Below, piece by piece: positions 22,060-33,989 of a stretch of 64,000 nt of DNA. This DNA comes from Cephalotus follicularis. Lineage: Eukaryota > Streptophyta > Magnoliopsida > Oxalidales > Cephalotaceae. The notes under the pieces were generated by a model that saw only the letters and a list, made by a program, of their open reading frames with translations, did not search any database and was not told where the DNA came from. A program made the translations under genes and the position numbers. How positions within the stretch are numbered: position 1 is the stretch's first letter; every line of letters begins with the position of its first letter. The DNA lies in NCBI GenBank assembly GCA_001972305.1, contig BDDD01002138.1, forward strand, positions 5,555 to 69,554. Direction: 5' to 3'.

Positions 22060-24808
22060 TATTGGAGATGGTGGCCCGTTAATCCACTAGGTGGCTGAAT
22101 GTGGCTGTTATTATCTTTGGGTTATAATAGTCTTATTCCTATTATGTGACATATGTGCATACTTTCATTTATGATGGCAAGCCATATGTGAGTTATCCCA
22201 AAATTATTATTGACGCAGTTAATTTATATATATTAACTCGAAGCATATGTGGCGCCCTGTCGCTCAAAGGGTTGGATGTCGTGCCTAGGGCTATGAGAAC
22301 AACTACCTTATTCCATTTTGACAAAAATGTTCCAAGTCGTAGGTTCACTGCCTTAGGGAAACAGTAGAACCGAATTGACTTGCCGTGATTATGGCCTTAT
22401 CCCAATAGTGGAGGATGGAGTATCTTATTGCCATCTGGCTAGAGCCTAGGGCTAATACGGGGTGCATGCTTGGGGTATGTTCACTAAACCGACCCACCAT
22501 AGGAATCCTATTTGGATAATCCTACCTGTGTTAATAGTTGATTCATAACTGTGTCAGTGGTGTATAGTCACTAGGTGACTAGTAGGCCATATGTGACCTG
22601 CGATGTTCCTTAGAGCTGAGAGGCTACTTGAAATTGCTTAGTGATTGTCTGGATTTGATTTTCATCCTACCCAATTCCTAGAACTAACAAAAAAGTTATC
22701 TTTGGGACTTGTGGAATCTACGTTCGAATGTGAGCGAGTGCGCAATAAGGGATCGTCACACTTGTAGTGAGCGTGATAGGCTCTATACTATATGTGTCCA
22801 TTGTAGACTTGAAAAACCTGGGTAGGTGATGGTGGACTGGAAACTAGGACTCCGAGGAGGTCTGCCAATAGTCGCAATGTGTTACAAGATTTATAGTCAT
22901 CGCGGCTTTATCTGGGGTTAACAATTATCCATGCCCTAGGCCACGGTTGGAGCAAAGGATGACGAGGGAAACATTGCACATATGCTGACGATAGGAGAAA
23001 GTATTGGTTTAACAGGCTATTGATTGATTAAAATGGAAATTAATTTGGAATTAATTCCACGGATTTGAAAAGTTATTGGATATGATTCCGGGACCATTTT
23101 GATAGTTTGGGACTAGTGGGGTGGTCGTACCGGAACCCTGGGATATTCCAGGAATTTATCATCGTACAGGATTTTAAACCGAACTTTAGGGTCCCGACTG
23201 ATTATCAGAAAAGTGATGCATGCTTGACACATGCTCGCTTGGTGGTAAATCTAGTTTGGTAACTAGTATATATTAATTTGACATAAGTGGATCTTATAGC
23301 GTCACATGGATGTGGCTTGTTGGGTCTTTCCCCACTAAATGTCTTATTGATATATAAAGGGAAGTTAAAATTGGAGAGTGGGAGTTTTAGTGTGCTAGCA
23401 CTCATTAGAAGCATTGGGTGCTTAATAAAATAAAAGAGAGATATGGCACAGTGCGAATGGACATTTTGAGAGACGTTAGGCGTCATTTTTTTTAGAAAGA
23501 TGATGGGCGTCTTCTCTAAGGCACTGGGCGCCAAAACGCAACAGAGGGAGAGAGAGAGAGTGAGTGAGGTGGCAGCAGCGTGCCTTCACTACCGTTGCCG
23601 CCATCACCACCGTTTCGTGCACAAATGTGCTTCTCCTTCTTCACCGTCTCTCCTTCCTTTTCTCCATTGATGCCAAAGCTTAGAGCTTCGATTTTCAGCA
23701 TCACCTTTTCCACCACCATGATCAATATAGGTGGAGCTAAGCTTTACCTTGAAGTTTAGCTTTATCTATGTTGGTTTTAGCTTTGATCGCCATAGAATCG
23801 TCCGGTTATAGAAGATTGAGTCAACTCAGTAGGTTTGGCTCGGCGAAGGCTGGTTGGCGTATCGAGCCGAGTCACAAGGGGTCTTGGGAGGCACTGAGTA
23901 GATCAGAGGATTTGAAGGCCGGTCATGGAGTTACCGGAGCTTAGGCGCCATGGCCAGAGCTCTGGCAAGATGAACCAGTGGCGAGTCTTGGCAGGTCTCG
24001 GGTAGAGACGAGTAGATCCAAAGGTTTTTTCGGGCGGTTGTGGAGTGGTCCGAGTTGTTGAAGACGGGAGAGTCAACTCAGTGAGTAGGACTCACCACCG
24101 GCTGTGACTAGGCGTTCAGAGGAGAGTCACAGTAAGTCCTGGCTACCAACGCGATGATTGAGAGTTTTGGAGACTGGTGTTGGAGCGGTCGGTCCTATGG
24201 CGAGCTGACCGGAACTCGCTGAGTCCAACTCAGTGAGTGTCTGTTGCCTTCGGTTGCACAGATTTGTTCCGTGGTGCCTGCCGGCGAGTCTCCACCAGCA
24301 ATAGGAAGATTGGTGAATTTCGAGATCAAAGGTGTCAAGGTCGGAGCTCCGACGAGCTTGCCATAATCCAGCCAAAGTTCTGGTGATGGGCAGTGGCTGT
24401 TGCCATTTCAGACAGCTGTTCAGATGCGAAATCAGTGGAGGCATGGTGGGTGTCCAATGCAAACCAATGGGCAGTCCCGGTGCTGTCAAAATTGGAGGAG
24501 CCTGGAGGCTGGTTCAAGCTTGTGGAGGCAAAGTGGTGGAGCCTCCAACGTTGGTATGGTTCCTATCCTTTTATATTTATGGTTACCAAATTGGATTCAG
24601 TTTAATATATATGTGTATGTCCCAAATTGGATTCGATTTTGTTTTTGTATGCTTGACTATTTGTATGGGTTCGATTGATAATTAAACGGAAATCCTTAGG
24701 ACATTGGTTTTGGTAGTAAGATGTTAGTGTGAAACTTGACTTGGAGTCTTGGTGTTTTGAAAAATTAAAATTATAAACACTACCGGGAACCCTCTAGGCT
24801 TCCTAACA
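22060..24808 (+). mobile_element. Solo LTR, Copia-A family
   Basis: It starts TATTGGAGATGGTGGCCC and ends TAGGCTTCCTAACA, with a perfect 5-bp target-site duplication CTTTC (22055-22059 and 24809-24813). The interior shares CTGTCGCTCAAAGGGTTGGA and many later blocks with the LTRs at 39223 and 58829. At 2749 bp with no primer site or coding part, it is a solo LTR. It splits the Tat-1 integrase. Its last third (about 23540-24560) is GC-rich and has motifs of the form GAGTCAACTCAGT; overlapping open frames there reflect composition. Confidence 0.9.
23815..24240. repeat. GAGTCAACTCAGT motif cluster
   Basis: TTGAGTCAACTCAGTAGG (about 23816), GAGAGTCAACTCAGTGAGTA (about 24068) and GAGTCCAACTCAGTGAGTG (about 24221), with partial copies such as GGCGTATCGAGCCGAGTCAC nearby. 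The core GAGT(C)AACTC is nearly palindromic, analogous to the clusters in related LTRs but with a different sequence. Confidence 0.6.
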
Positions 24809-24813
24809 CTTTC

Positions 24814-25550
24814 ACCACTATCTTTTTATGAACAAAGAGCCTTAATCCGGACTTCATTAAAATTTTCCAGAGTAACTAGCATAGACTCATTGAACTCCTC
24901 AGGTGCTAAATTATTTTGATAGGCTAATCGAAAGGATTTAATGGTTAATTCCATTGGCAATACAGCTTCATAGCCGTAAGTTAATTTGAATGGAGTATTT
25001 TACCTACACTAGTTTTCTAAGCAGTTCTATATGCCTATAAAGCTACATATAGCAGTTCATGCCATTCTCTAGGGTTATCATCCACTATCTTTTGAATTAA
25101 ATTCTTCCAAGATTTCTTAGATGATTCTCGTTGACCGTTAGCTTGTGCATAATACGGTGTAGAGTGAAGCAATTAAAAGTGAAAATTCTTTGCAAATTCT
25201 TTCATCTCTTCTTCATCAAAAATGGTACCTTAGTCTGTAGTTATACTCTGAGGGAGACCGAATCTAAAAATTATATTTTCTTTAGTAAATTTAATGACAG
25301 TCTCTTGAGTAATAGTTTTCAACGAAAAAGCTTCAACCCACTTTGAAAAATAATCAGTGGCCACTAAATTGAAACAATGTTGTTTCAAAAAAGAAGGATA
25401 TATTTTTCCAATAATATGTATGGTCCAACCTCTAAATGGTCATGGTTTAACTAATCCTTTGAATGGGTCCATGCTTTTTGTTGATGCAAAAATCAACTTC
25501 ACAACAATTCTCTATGTGTGGAGGTTTCATTTGTTGCAAAAAGCGTAGTA
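24814..25550 (-). pseudogene. Tat-1 integrase core
   Basis: Minus-strand pieces read ATDYFSKWVEAF, TTD at the second catalytic position and STPYYAQANGQ, the retroviral-type integrase core with D,D-35-E layout, followed by WHELLYVALQAYRT. The spacing fits Tat-lineage Ty3-gypsy integrase. It continues into 36550-36980 across the Tat-2 insertion. It is broken in several places. Confidence 0.8.
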
Positions 25551-25958
25551 TGATACGAAGAAAGCACTTGGATTAGGTTCTCTGGTCTTCCCTGCACACA
25601 AAAAGAGGAAACTATTGAAAGTCCTGGAGTTTTTACTCCCGGGGACACTCCGATGCTTAGGACAGTTGATAGCAGAGAAGATAAAGTGAGTGTATGGTAA
25701 ATTGACCGACCTTCACATAGTCTTTCTTGGGAGTATTTATAACTGTACATGCCGTAACTGTCTCTGAACTGCTAACATAATGGAGGAGGTTTATTGGTCC
25801 CTTGGATTTGGCCAGAATTCTTGGCCATTTTCTTATCTTTGAATGGAGGCGTTATCTCCCCATTATCACCACGATTTAAGGCGATTTAATTATAGGAACT
25901 CTTGGTTCCAGGTGACACGTGTCAGTGCAAGGATTTATATAAGAATTTGTCCATATCA
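25551..25958 (-). mobile_element. 3' LTR of Tat-2
   Basis: It matches 36205-36549 through GGGGACACTCCGATGCTTA, CAGTTGATAGCAGAGAAGAT and AAGGCGATTTAATTATAGG. TGATACG at the left and CATATCA at the right keep the TG...CA rule. In minus reading it has a TATA-like CTTATATAAATCC near 25929-25945. Confidence 0.8.
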
Positions 25959-25959
25959 T

Positions 25960-26510
25960 GTGCCCCCCTGGTCCTTCTTCTTTAGACTTTACAGAGGAGG
26001 AGGAGCATTTACTAGGTGGTCTTTATGGAGAGAGGCAGTTGACAAAGCCCTTGTGGAAATTCAAAACTTCGTCTGAGTTTCAAGATGCTTTGGCTGGGGT
26101 CGTGGAATACTTCAAGGCTTCAGCTGAGTTCCGTAGACCAGTATAAGGTTTCTCCTGCTTTTGGGGAGGAAGTCTTTTTGGAGGCTACATGATATTTTCA
26201 TTGGGGCTTGTACCTGGGTGGCTATCTTCATTCTGAGGATCCTCTGACTCCTATCATATATTGTGAGTAAGCAAAAGATTTCGACTTTCTTCCTGAAGGG
26301 ATAGAGGCCGAGGATAAGAGAGTTCGCCTTGCCTTGACAGAGAAGGAGTCACAGAGGGTAGGGCCCCCATATCTGACTGTCCTATCCTCTGCGGGTGATG
26401 TCGAAGAGCTTCCTTCCTCTGCTGCTGATGCCCTTTCCTTTGAGCTTGCTTCAGAAACTATTGCTGCTCCTCTGCCAGAGGATGATCAGGACCCTGCTCC
26501 TATTTAGCTT
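25960..26510 (+). pseudogene. Tat-2 antisense ORF, C-terminal part
   Basis: The plus strand encodes PGPSSLDFTEEEEHLL and FKTSSEFQDALAGVVEYFKA, a pattern of the C-terminal part of antisense genes in Retand-like Tat elements. It ends near 26507. AATACAATAAAAC at about 26570 would serve as a polyadenylation signal. It is fossil and broken. Confidence 0.5.
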
Positions 26511-26929
26511 ATGTATTTTTCTTTTATTTGCATTGTACCTTTGTGTTTTTATAATTCTTACCATGGCAATACAATAAAACATAAATTTTGTTTTATCTAG
26601 TCTGGTGTCTCCAAACTTTCTTTTGTACTGGCCTGATATTTTTCAGACCAGGTCGCATGAGATTTTTAGCTCCTATGGGGGCACTTGTATCAAAGCGCTC
26701 AACCAATGAGACTTGTCTTGATCTTTGTGAGTTCTTATGTGTTCGCTTATCAAGATATGTTTCAGATCTGGTCTAACAAGTTGCTATGGGTTTGCAGACC
26801 AACATTTGTTTTATAGCTAAGACTCCATTTTATGACTCTTTTAGGCTTTTTGGTCTCAGAGAGCTGGGTTGCTGTATTAAGGCCCTAATCTGAGATATTT
26901 AACTGCTCCCTTATCTGCTTTTTGGTTGG

Positions 26930-27480
26930 GAGTTTTTGAATAAGCTTGTATTAAACCTTTGGAAGAGTCTGCTTCAGACTTGGAGAGCTGTGGTCTTGTA
27001 TCAAGGGCCTGCTCTGATTGCTCCCTTGGGAGTCTTGAATAAGCTTGTATTAAACCTTTAGTCTGCTTGAGACTAGAGAGCCATGGTCCTGTATCAAAGA
27101 CTTGCTCTAATTGCTCCCTTGGGAGTCATGAATAAGCTTGTATTAAAGCTTTAGTCTGCTTGAGACTGGAAGAGTTATGGTCCTGTATCAAGGACCTGCT
27201 CTGACTGCTCCCTTGGGAGTCTAGAATAAGCTTGATTAAAGCTATAGACTGGAAGAGCTATGGTCCTGTATTAAGGACCTTCTCTGACTGCTCCCCTGGG
27301 ATTCTTGAATAAGTTTGTATTAAAGCTCTAGTCTGCTTAAGACTGGAAGAGCTATGATCCTTTATCAAGGACCTGCTCTGACTGCTCCCTTTGGAGTCTT
27401 GAATAAGCTTGTATTAAAGCTTGGAGAGCTATGGTCCTGTATCAAAGGCATGCTCTGATTGCTCCCTTGGGAGTCTTGTA
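26930..27480. repeat. Tandem array, type A units (about 83-99 bp)
   Basis: TGAATAAGCTTGTATTAAA-type starts fall near 26937, 27036, 27129, 27223, 27306 and 27400. Each unit holds GACTGGAAGAGCTATGGTCC and TGCTCTGACTGCTCCCTTGG. Copies are clearly diverged, so the array is old. Confidence 0.9.
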
Positions 27481-27484
27481 TTGT

Positions 27485-27890
27485 GGAATTGTTGAAGGCT
27501 GTTCAGAGGTTTAAGGACGTGAACATTGAACCTCCTGCTCTTACTGCTCCATTGGGAGTCTTTTATTGGGGAACTGTTGAAGGCTGTTCAGAGGTTTAAG
27601 GACGTGAACATTGAACCTCCTGCTCTGATTGATCCCTTGGGAGTCATTTATTGCGGGAACTGTTGAAGGTTGTTCAGAGGTTTTATGACGTGAACATTGA
27701 ACCTCTTGCTCTGACTACTCCCTTGGGAGACTTTCATTGGGGGAACTGTTAAAAGCTATTCAGAGGTTTAAGGACGTCAACATTAAACCTCCTGCTCTTA
27801 CTGCTCCCTTGGGAGTCTTTTATTGGGGAACTGTTGAAGGCTATTCAGAGGTTTAAGGACGTGAATATTGAACCTCCTGCCCCTTGCAAA
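27485..27890. repeat. Tandem array, type B units (85-86 bp)
   Basis: GTTGAAGGCTGTTCAGAGG-type starts at 27491, 27576, 27662, 27748 and 27833 give a period of 85-86 bp. Units share the TGCTCCCTTGGGAGTCTT core with type A but have a different second half (TTTAAGGACGTGAACATTGA). Confidence 0.92.
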
Positions 27891-28064
27891 CTTGGAAATG
27901 TATTAAAGGAACATCATCTTATTGAATGGATTGACCATTTATACATTTCTTCACTGATAGTACTTCCCTTCTGAAGACCAGACAAATACATCTCTATTAT
28001 TGTTTAGGAACGTAATCGGTTCCTCTTTCTCCACCTCTCTCAGCTGAGAACCATTCTTAAGTAA

Positions 28065-28296
28065 GAAATGGTATGTATCACATCTCTGGGTTGTCATGAG
28101 GGATACGTACTCCCTCTAAATTCGACTCTGAGAAGGATATCACCTCCTCTTATCCACAAATCTTAAAACTTTTTCCCTACATGTGTTGTTGATGCACGAA
28201 AAATGACTGTCTTGCATAGTCCTTTATGGCCTGACCGTGATAGCCTCCAAACGCGATCCGTCCAGAAATGGTGTGTATCACACCTCTAGGTTGTTG
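28065..28296. repeat. Two dispersed copies of a 30-bp phrase
   Basis: AGAAATGGTATGTATCACAT (about 28065) and AGAAATGGTGTGTATCACAC (about 28263), each followed by CTCT-GGTTGT. They lie about 198 bp apart, within Tat-2 before gag. Confidence 0.6.
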
Positions 28297-28501
28297 CTCC
28301 TCTCCCTGCTATGGAGCTTCTTCTCTGTGCTTCTTTCTTGCCTGGGGAGCATGCCTTTCCACATACTCCCTCAGATGAACCTTGCGGATCAGGTCCTCTA
28401 TCTGATTTTTTTAATTGCCTACACTCCTCCGTATCATCCCCATGATCACGGTGGTATCGACAGTAGTTACTTGAGTCCCTCTTGTCTGCTAGGGATCTCA
28501 G
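28230..28501 (-). pseudogene. Tat-2 gag fragment
   Basis: The minus strand encodes CRYHRDHGHDTEEC, QLKKQIEDLIRK and LREYVERHA, the conserved C-terminal part of Tat/Retand gag (zinc-binding CxxHxxxGHxxxxC followed by a helix). It is cut by Copia-B; CTCAG at 28497-28501 is the left target-site copy. Confidence 0.8.
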
Positions 28502-30119
28502 TGTTAGAGATGAAGTGCTGTGAGCCAGTGTTGAGCTTGTATTTACTTTATCTTGTATAAACGATTTATAAATTCAATAAAGATGTTTATATTTTAAAAA
28601 TGGCTATTAGTTCGTTTCATTAATACATGCGTTATTAATTGTAAATGAATGTCCTGGAATAAAGTTAGAGAACCAAGTTCATGATAAGATCATGATGTGA
28701 GAGTTGGAATCTCAATGTACTTTATTTCGAATCTTCCTGGTCATAGGATCGACACTCAGGGCATGATCAATCCAGATAGACCAGCAAGTACTGTCGGATC
28801 GGTAAGCAGAGGGTGACTGATCTCACACTCACTCGCATGGATGATGCTATGACAACTACGTGGGTGCTCATTTAATGAGTTCACTGAAGGTGATTGTTGA
28901 TAGAATATCTGTATGGAGTTTTACTTACATGTCAGACAAAATTCTAGTTTTACAGCAGTGCATGTGGTCCTTGGACATGAGCTGCATTGGATGTCTTGTG
29001 CATAGGGTGCTGTGCTTTGATGATGCTAAAATACATATTCTATGAAGTGTATACAGGAATTAGTTGGACATAGTACGCTTATGTATGGAGGCATGTGAAC
29101 TGGCAACAATGAATCCATCGCTTCTAGTAAAAGAAGATTATGCTCAGGATAATTTTCGTTAGCGATTAAATGCCTGGCCAGACTAGCCATGATATCAAGA
29201 GTGTGATATCATTGGTTGAATATTAGAGGGGCACCTCTAATATTATTAAGGCTAATGAAAGATAGTCACGAGGCTAAAGATTAAATTATTGGGGTATGAC
29301 ATAATTCGTACCTTAGAATTAATTAGTGCATTGTCAATGGAAGGACTATACGTGCATGTACATGTAAAGAGTGGTTTGCAAATGATTCATATTACCTGGG
29401 GGTCGTTATGCATTGCTAGATGTCGATGTCGACCAGTAGGATGCCCGAGATTAAATTGATAAATTAATTTTGGAAGAAAAGAATTAAAAGAGTTTTAATT
29501 CGATATATTCAAGAGAATATTATTTATGAGATAATAAATATTTAATTGGTTAATGAGATTAAGGAAAGTAGAAGTCAAAAAGCAGAGAAAGACTATCTAA
29601 GGAAGAATCCTGAATGCATTAGGAAACCCTAAGCATGATAGGATAAGAGTTTTTGTTATAATATTATTGTCTAGCAGCAAGTATATATAGAACACACCCC
29701 CCTTCCTATTGAGAGTTGTTGTTGGCCGTTTTTGTGCTCTCTCTTGGTGTCTTCTCTCCTCTCTCTCATATACAATCAAGAGTTGAAGGTTTAAGAAACC
29801 TGGTGTTAGAAATTGAAGCTTGGTGTGGATACCTTAGAGGCTTTCTATACTTGGAAGTTAGAACCGTTTAATACATTCAACAAGTAGTTGTGCTTTTGGA
29901 AGCAAGAAGACTCATTGGAATAAGGAAGGAGCCGGTCCGTTCATGTGAGTAATTCTGCCTGCTCCTCCCTATTGTTTTATATCTAACTATATATGTATGC
30001 TCAAAAGATCCTGGAAACGAACCATATGGCTTGATATTCATGAGATGATCACACAATATATAGATTAGGGTTTTATGCATCTAGATATTTTATTGCTAAA
30101 TCACCATAAGGTTATGACA
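28502..30119 (+). mobile_element. 5' LTR of Copia-B
   Basis: It starts TGTTAGAGATGAAGTGCTG and ends AAGGTTATGACA. A TATA box (AAGTATATATAGAAC) lies near 29680-29694. It carries the conserved block GGTCGTTATGCATTGCTAGA at about 29401. It is a single-copy version of the region duplicated in the solo LTR 3035-5296. Confidence 0.9.
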
Positions 30120-30122
30120 AAA

Positions 30123-30134
30123 TGGTATCAGAGC
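30123..30134 (+). other. Primer binding site of Copia-B
   Basis: TGGTATCAGAGC, three bases after the LTR, exactly the sequence complementary to the 3' end of initiator tRNA-Met used by most plant Ty1-copia elements. Confidence 0.95.
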
Positions 30135-30245
30135 TGGATTTGATGCATATATATAGTTAGAAACATGTTTGTTGATGATATGCTTGAATTGTTTGGGTTG
30201 AATCCATGAGATGGATGCATGCGATGCTATTGGGGTTTTTCTCTC

Positions 30246-30596
30246 TCGTGAAAGAGTCGACGCTATCATGAAAAGCGTTGACGCATTGCGTTGATAACAC
30301 TGTCGCATAAACCCTAAAGGCGCATAAGCGTCAACGTTTTTGAGAAAAGCGTCGACACCTATGGACTAAAGAAGCATAAGCGTCGACGCTTTTGAGAAAA
30401 GCATCGACGCTTACGCGCTAAGATGTTTACGACACAAAGACACATAAGCATCGACGCCATGAGAAAGGCGTTGCCGCTTACGACCCTTAGGCGCTAGAGC
30501 GCTGATGCTTTTGAGAAAAGCGTCGACGTTAAAGCGCTGTGTCGACGCTTAACGCATGAACGTCGACGCTTTGTTCTAAAGCGTCGACGCTCTGGT
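30246..30596. repeat. GTCGAC palindrome cluster in the Copia-B leader
   Basis: About fourteen copies in 350 bp: AAGCGTTGACGCATT, TAAGCGTCAACGTTTTTGAG, AAAGCGTCGACACC, TAAGCGTCGACGCTTTTGAG, AAAGCATCGACGCTTACG, AACGTCGACGCTTTG and AAAGCGTCGACGCTCTG among them. A spacer TTTTGAGAAAAGC recurs between pairs. It is non-coding leader. Confidence 0.95.
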
Positions 30597-31218
30597 GTGA
30601 ATTTAAGGAAAAAAGAGTTTTTCTACTTACCCAATCAATTGTCTATATTTTTAGAAATATATCTATCAAGTTTATTTGTTGATTCAATGAGATTGAATAT
30701 GCATGATGGTATGGCTATGGACTTGACCTAGTTTTTCTTATTTAATTCAAGTGTTGAATGTATGGTTTTTATTTTTCATATTTTCAGGGTGTAATAATTT
30801 TTGAGACTTGCATGTCTCTCTTCTCTCTATTAATTTGTATCTACAATTCTTCTTCACCTCCTTGTAACTCCCCTTGATTTATTTCAAGGTTTCTGTAGTT
30901 TATAGTTGGTTTATGTAAAAGAAGAGCGAGTGTCACAGCGGAGACAAGTTGGAGGAGAACCAAGATATTACAAGACCCATGCATGTATGGGAGTGAATGT
31001 ATGATTGTAATAACATACCTAGGAATGAGACCAGCAGCTTGTTTGAGAGTCAAACAAGTTGTAGTAGTTAAAGTCCTTAACATGTCATTAGTTTATAGTA
31101 TGTATGTGATGCATGTCTAAATTTTGCTCTTGAGGTTCCAACGGCCTCCCCCTTAGAGGTTCCAACGGCGGCCTCTCCATATTATGCCATGTACATGTAA
31201 TTTGATTAATAAAGGTTT

Positions 31219-31246
31219 GGCTAATAATAATAATAATAATAATAAN
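31219..31246. repeat. (AAT)n microsatellite with one undetermined base
   Basis: TAATAATAATAATAATAATA runs into the only N in the window at 31246. It lies in the Copia-B leader. Confidence 0.9.
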
Positions 31247-31574
31247 GAGGCAAAAGCGATGATCGGGAATCATGCTATTGTATGGTTGGCAAGAGTTTGC
31301 CTAACTACAAGATTAAGTATAGCGTTTTGGCCCCCGTCAAGATTATATAGAATATGTTGTAGGACACTGACCCCCACTCGGAAATGAGATCCATGAGACT
31401 TGGATTGTCATTTCTCGTCTCCCATAATATTTGAGGGTTCTGGGATTCACGTAAAACAGTGGGAGCCTGAGAGGAAAAACACCTAAACAATTGAAGACCA
31501 AATCTTTATGGTTATACACATTTAAATTGAATTTATCTGAATATTGTCTTTATTTTATATATGCAGAAATCGCA

Positions 31575-32470
31575 ATGACAAACCCCCTCACTGTAATTCT
31601 TGAGAAAAAACAGTTGACAGGTCCAAAATATGTGGACTGGCTCTGGAATGTCAAAATAGTTTTGAATTCCGTAGACATAGATTATGTCTTAGAGGCCCCT
31701 ATGCCAACACTGCCTGCTGAAGATGCCTCAACCGAAGATCATGCCATTTACAAGAAATTGGTAGCTGATGAAAAGAAAGTCAGAAGCTGTTTAATGGCAT
31801 CTATGAGCAATGCCCTACAAGTCCAGCATGAATCGATGCGAGACTCTAGGGAAATTCTCCTACATCTCCGCGATCTATACGGAGAGACTAGTAGGAATGC
31901 TTGGTTCCAGCTCACTGCTGATCTGTATGGCACTAAAATGGCTGAAGGATCATATGTTAATGATCATGGGCTTAAGATGATCAATTCGATTGAACGTCTT
32001 GCTGCTCTTGGCATCATTTAGGATGATGAATTAAGCACTGGTCTGATCCTTCATTCACTTCCACCTTCCTTCTATGGTTTCATCACCAATTTTAACATGA
32101 ATAGGATATCAACTACTTTGCCTGATCTTCTAAACATGTTGAGGGAAGCCAAAGTGAACATCAACAAGGGCCAGGTGCCAGTCATGATGGTAGGGTGGTC
32201 CCGTAGGCCTAAGAGGAAGGTCAAGTCCAACCTTGAAAAGGGGAAGACTAAAAGTGGGACAATACCACCACGACCGACATCTTTCAAATCAGTAAAAGCC
32301 AGACCACATAATCAGACAAACCAGCAAGCTGGTGCTACGCTGGACACTGTCGCAAGAGTTGCACCTGCTAAGGCGTTGACCTCAGAAGCTCCTGCTAAGG
32401 GACTGTGCTTCCACTGTGGGAAGCCAGGACATTGGAAAAGGAACTGTGTGACATTCCTTAGATCAATTGG
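31575..32470 (+). pseudogene. Copia-B gag fossil
   Basis: It starts MTNPLTVILEKKQLTG, after which come YVDWLWNVKIVL and DLYGETSRNAWFQL, a UBN2-type copia gag. A complete zinc knuckle CFHCGKPGHWKRNC is at 32406-32447. It once packaged the element RNA. It is broken. Confidence 0.9.
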
Positions 32471-32499
32471 CAAAGGTATGCCCTATTTGTCTTATATAG

Positions 32500-32870
32500 A
32501 GGTGAATATGAATATTACTGATTCATCTTCCTGGATATTAGACAGCGGATGTGGTACTCACATATGTTCTAATTTACAGGCCCTCATGGACAGAAGAAAC
32601 CTTGAGAAGGGTGAGGGAGATCTACGGCTTGCGGATGGTTCAATAGTTGAAGCCATAGCTATAGGATCACTTTATATTTTGTTGCCTTCGGGCCAGAGTT
32701 TAGAACTCAAACATTGTGTTTATTCACCTCACGTTTTGCGTAATATTATTTTTATTCAAGCATTAGATGCTGAAGGTTTTCATACTATTTTTAAAGACAA
32801 GTGTTGTTCTATTTTATTTAATAATATGATTTATGCAAAATGTTTTCTTCATGATGGATATATTGAGTAA
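32500..32870 (+). pseudogene. Copia-B protease region
   Basis: SSSWILDSGCGTHIC surrounds the DSG aspartic-protease motif at about 32541-32549, followed by LRLADGSIVEA and a stretch with ILLPSGQSLELKHCVY. Order and spacing fit copia protease, which cleaves the polyprotein. Confidence 0.85.
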
Positions 32871-32879
32871 ACATGAGAC

Positions 32880-33920
32880 TGTTTTCAATATGCAAAAAGA
32901 CAATAAAAGAAAGAGAGATGAAGTTAATCAATCCTACGTATGGCATTGCAGACTTGGTCATATAATTGAGAAAAGAGTCCGCAGGTTGATCTCAGATGGA
33001 TACTTTGATTTTTCAACGTATCAACCGGTTCCAACTTGTGAACCCTGTCTTAAAGGTAAAATGACCAAATCTCTCTTCACGGGGGAAGGGGAAACGACCC
33101 TAGAACTGCTAGGTCTAGTACATACTAAGTATGTGGACCAATTACAATTGATGCTAGAGGTGGATATTCCTACTTCATAACCTTTACGGATGATCATTCT
33201 CGTTTTTGTTATTTGTACCTTATGCGGCACAAATCTGAAGCCTTTGAAACGTTAAAAGAATTCAGACATGAAGTAGAGAAACAGACTGGTAAAAGTCTGA
33301 AAACTCTTCGATCAGATCGAGGTGGTGAGTATCACTCCACCGAGTTTTTAACTTATCTCAAAGATAATGGGATTATCTCTCAGTGGACCCCTCCGAGAAC
33401 ACCACAGCATAATGGTGTGTCCGAAAAGAGAAATCATACATTGCTTGACATGGTGCATAGCATGATGAGTGATGCTGGACTTCCACTGTCTTTCTGGGGT
33501 TATGCTTTAGAGACTGATGTTCTCTTATTGAACAGGACTCCAACGAAATATGCTCCCAAAACCCCATATGAGATATGGAATGGGAAGAAACCCAATCTTA
33601 GTTTCCTAAGGATATGGGGCTAAGCTATATATGTTAAGCAGACAGTAACAGATAAATTAGAATCTAGGTCCATAAAATGTAAACTTGTGGGATATCTTAA
33701 AGAAACACGAGGATATTACTTCTATTATCCACCTGCAACAAAGTGTTTGTAGCCAGACATGCTACTTATCTTGAGAAGGACTTACTGTTGGGAGACAGTA
33801 GTGAGAGTATGATAGAATTAGATAAAAGATCTAAAGAACCACAAGTTGAGGGCCTATACAATCCTATTCAAATTGATGTACCTGAAATGACAGCTACCAC
33901 AGATACACCACCTCTACGTA
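32880..33920 (+). pseudogene. Copia-B gag-pre-integrase and integrase
   Basis: SYVWHCRLGHI (zinc-binding H...H region) and CEPCLKGKMTK mark the pre-integrase domain. Catalytic-core words FTDDHSRF, LRSDRGGEY and PRTPQHNGVSEKRN follow, then PYEIWNGKKPNLSFLRIWG. It is broken in several places. Confidence 0.88.
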
Positions 33921-33989
33921 GAACTGCCAGATGACCCAGGGAACCTGAGAGATACTATGGTAGTTTTCTCATTGAAAGTACCCAAGAGG

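Noticed and set aside
24127-24685. Overlapping open frames on both strands of the solo LTR at 22060-24808
   Set aside because: No recognisable domain; they sit in the GC-rich distal part of an LTR and are best explained by composition.
26930-27890. Regular repeat array considered as CRISPR
   Set aside because: Units are contiguous, diverged and without unique spacers of constant length; the context is a plant retroelement.
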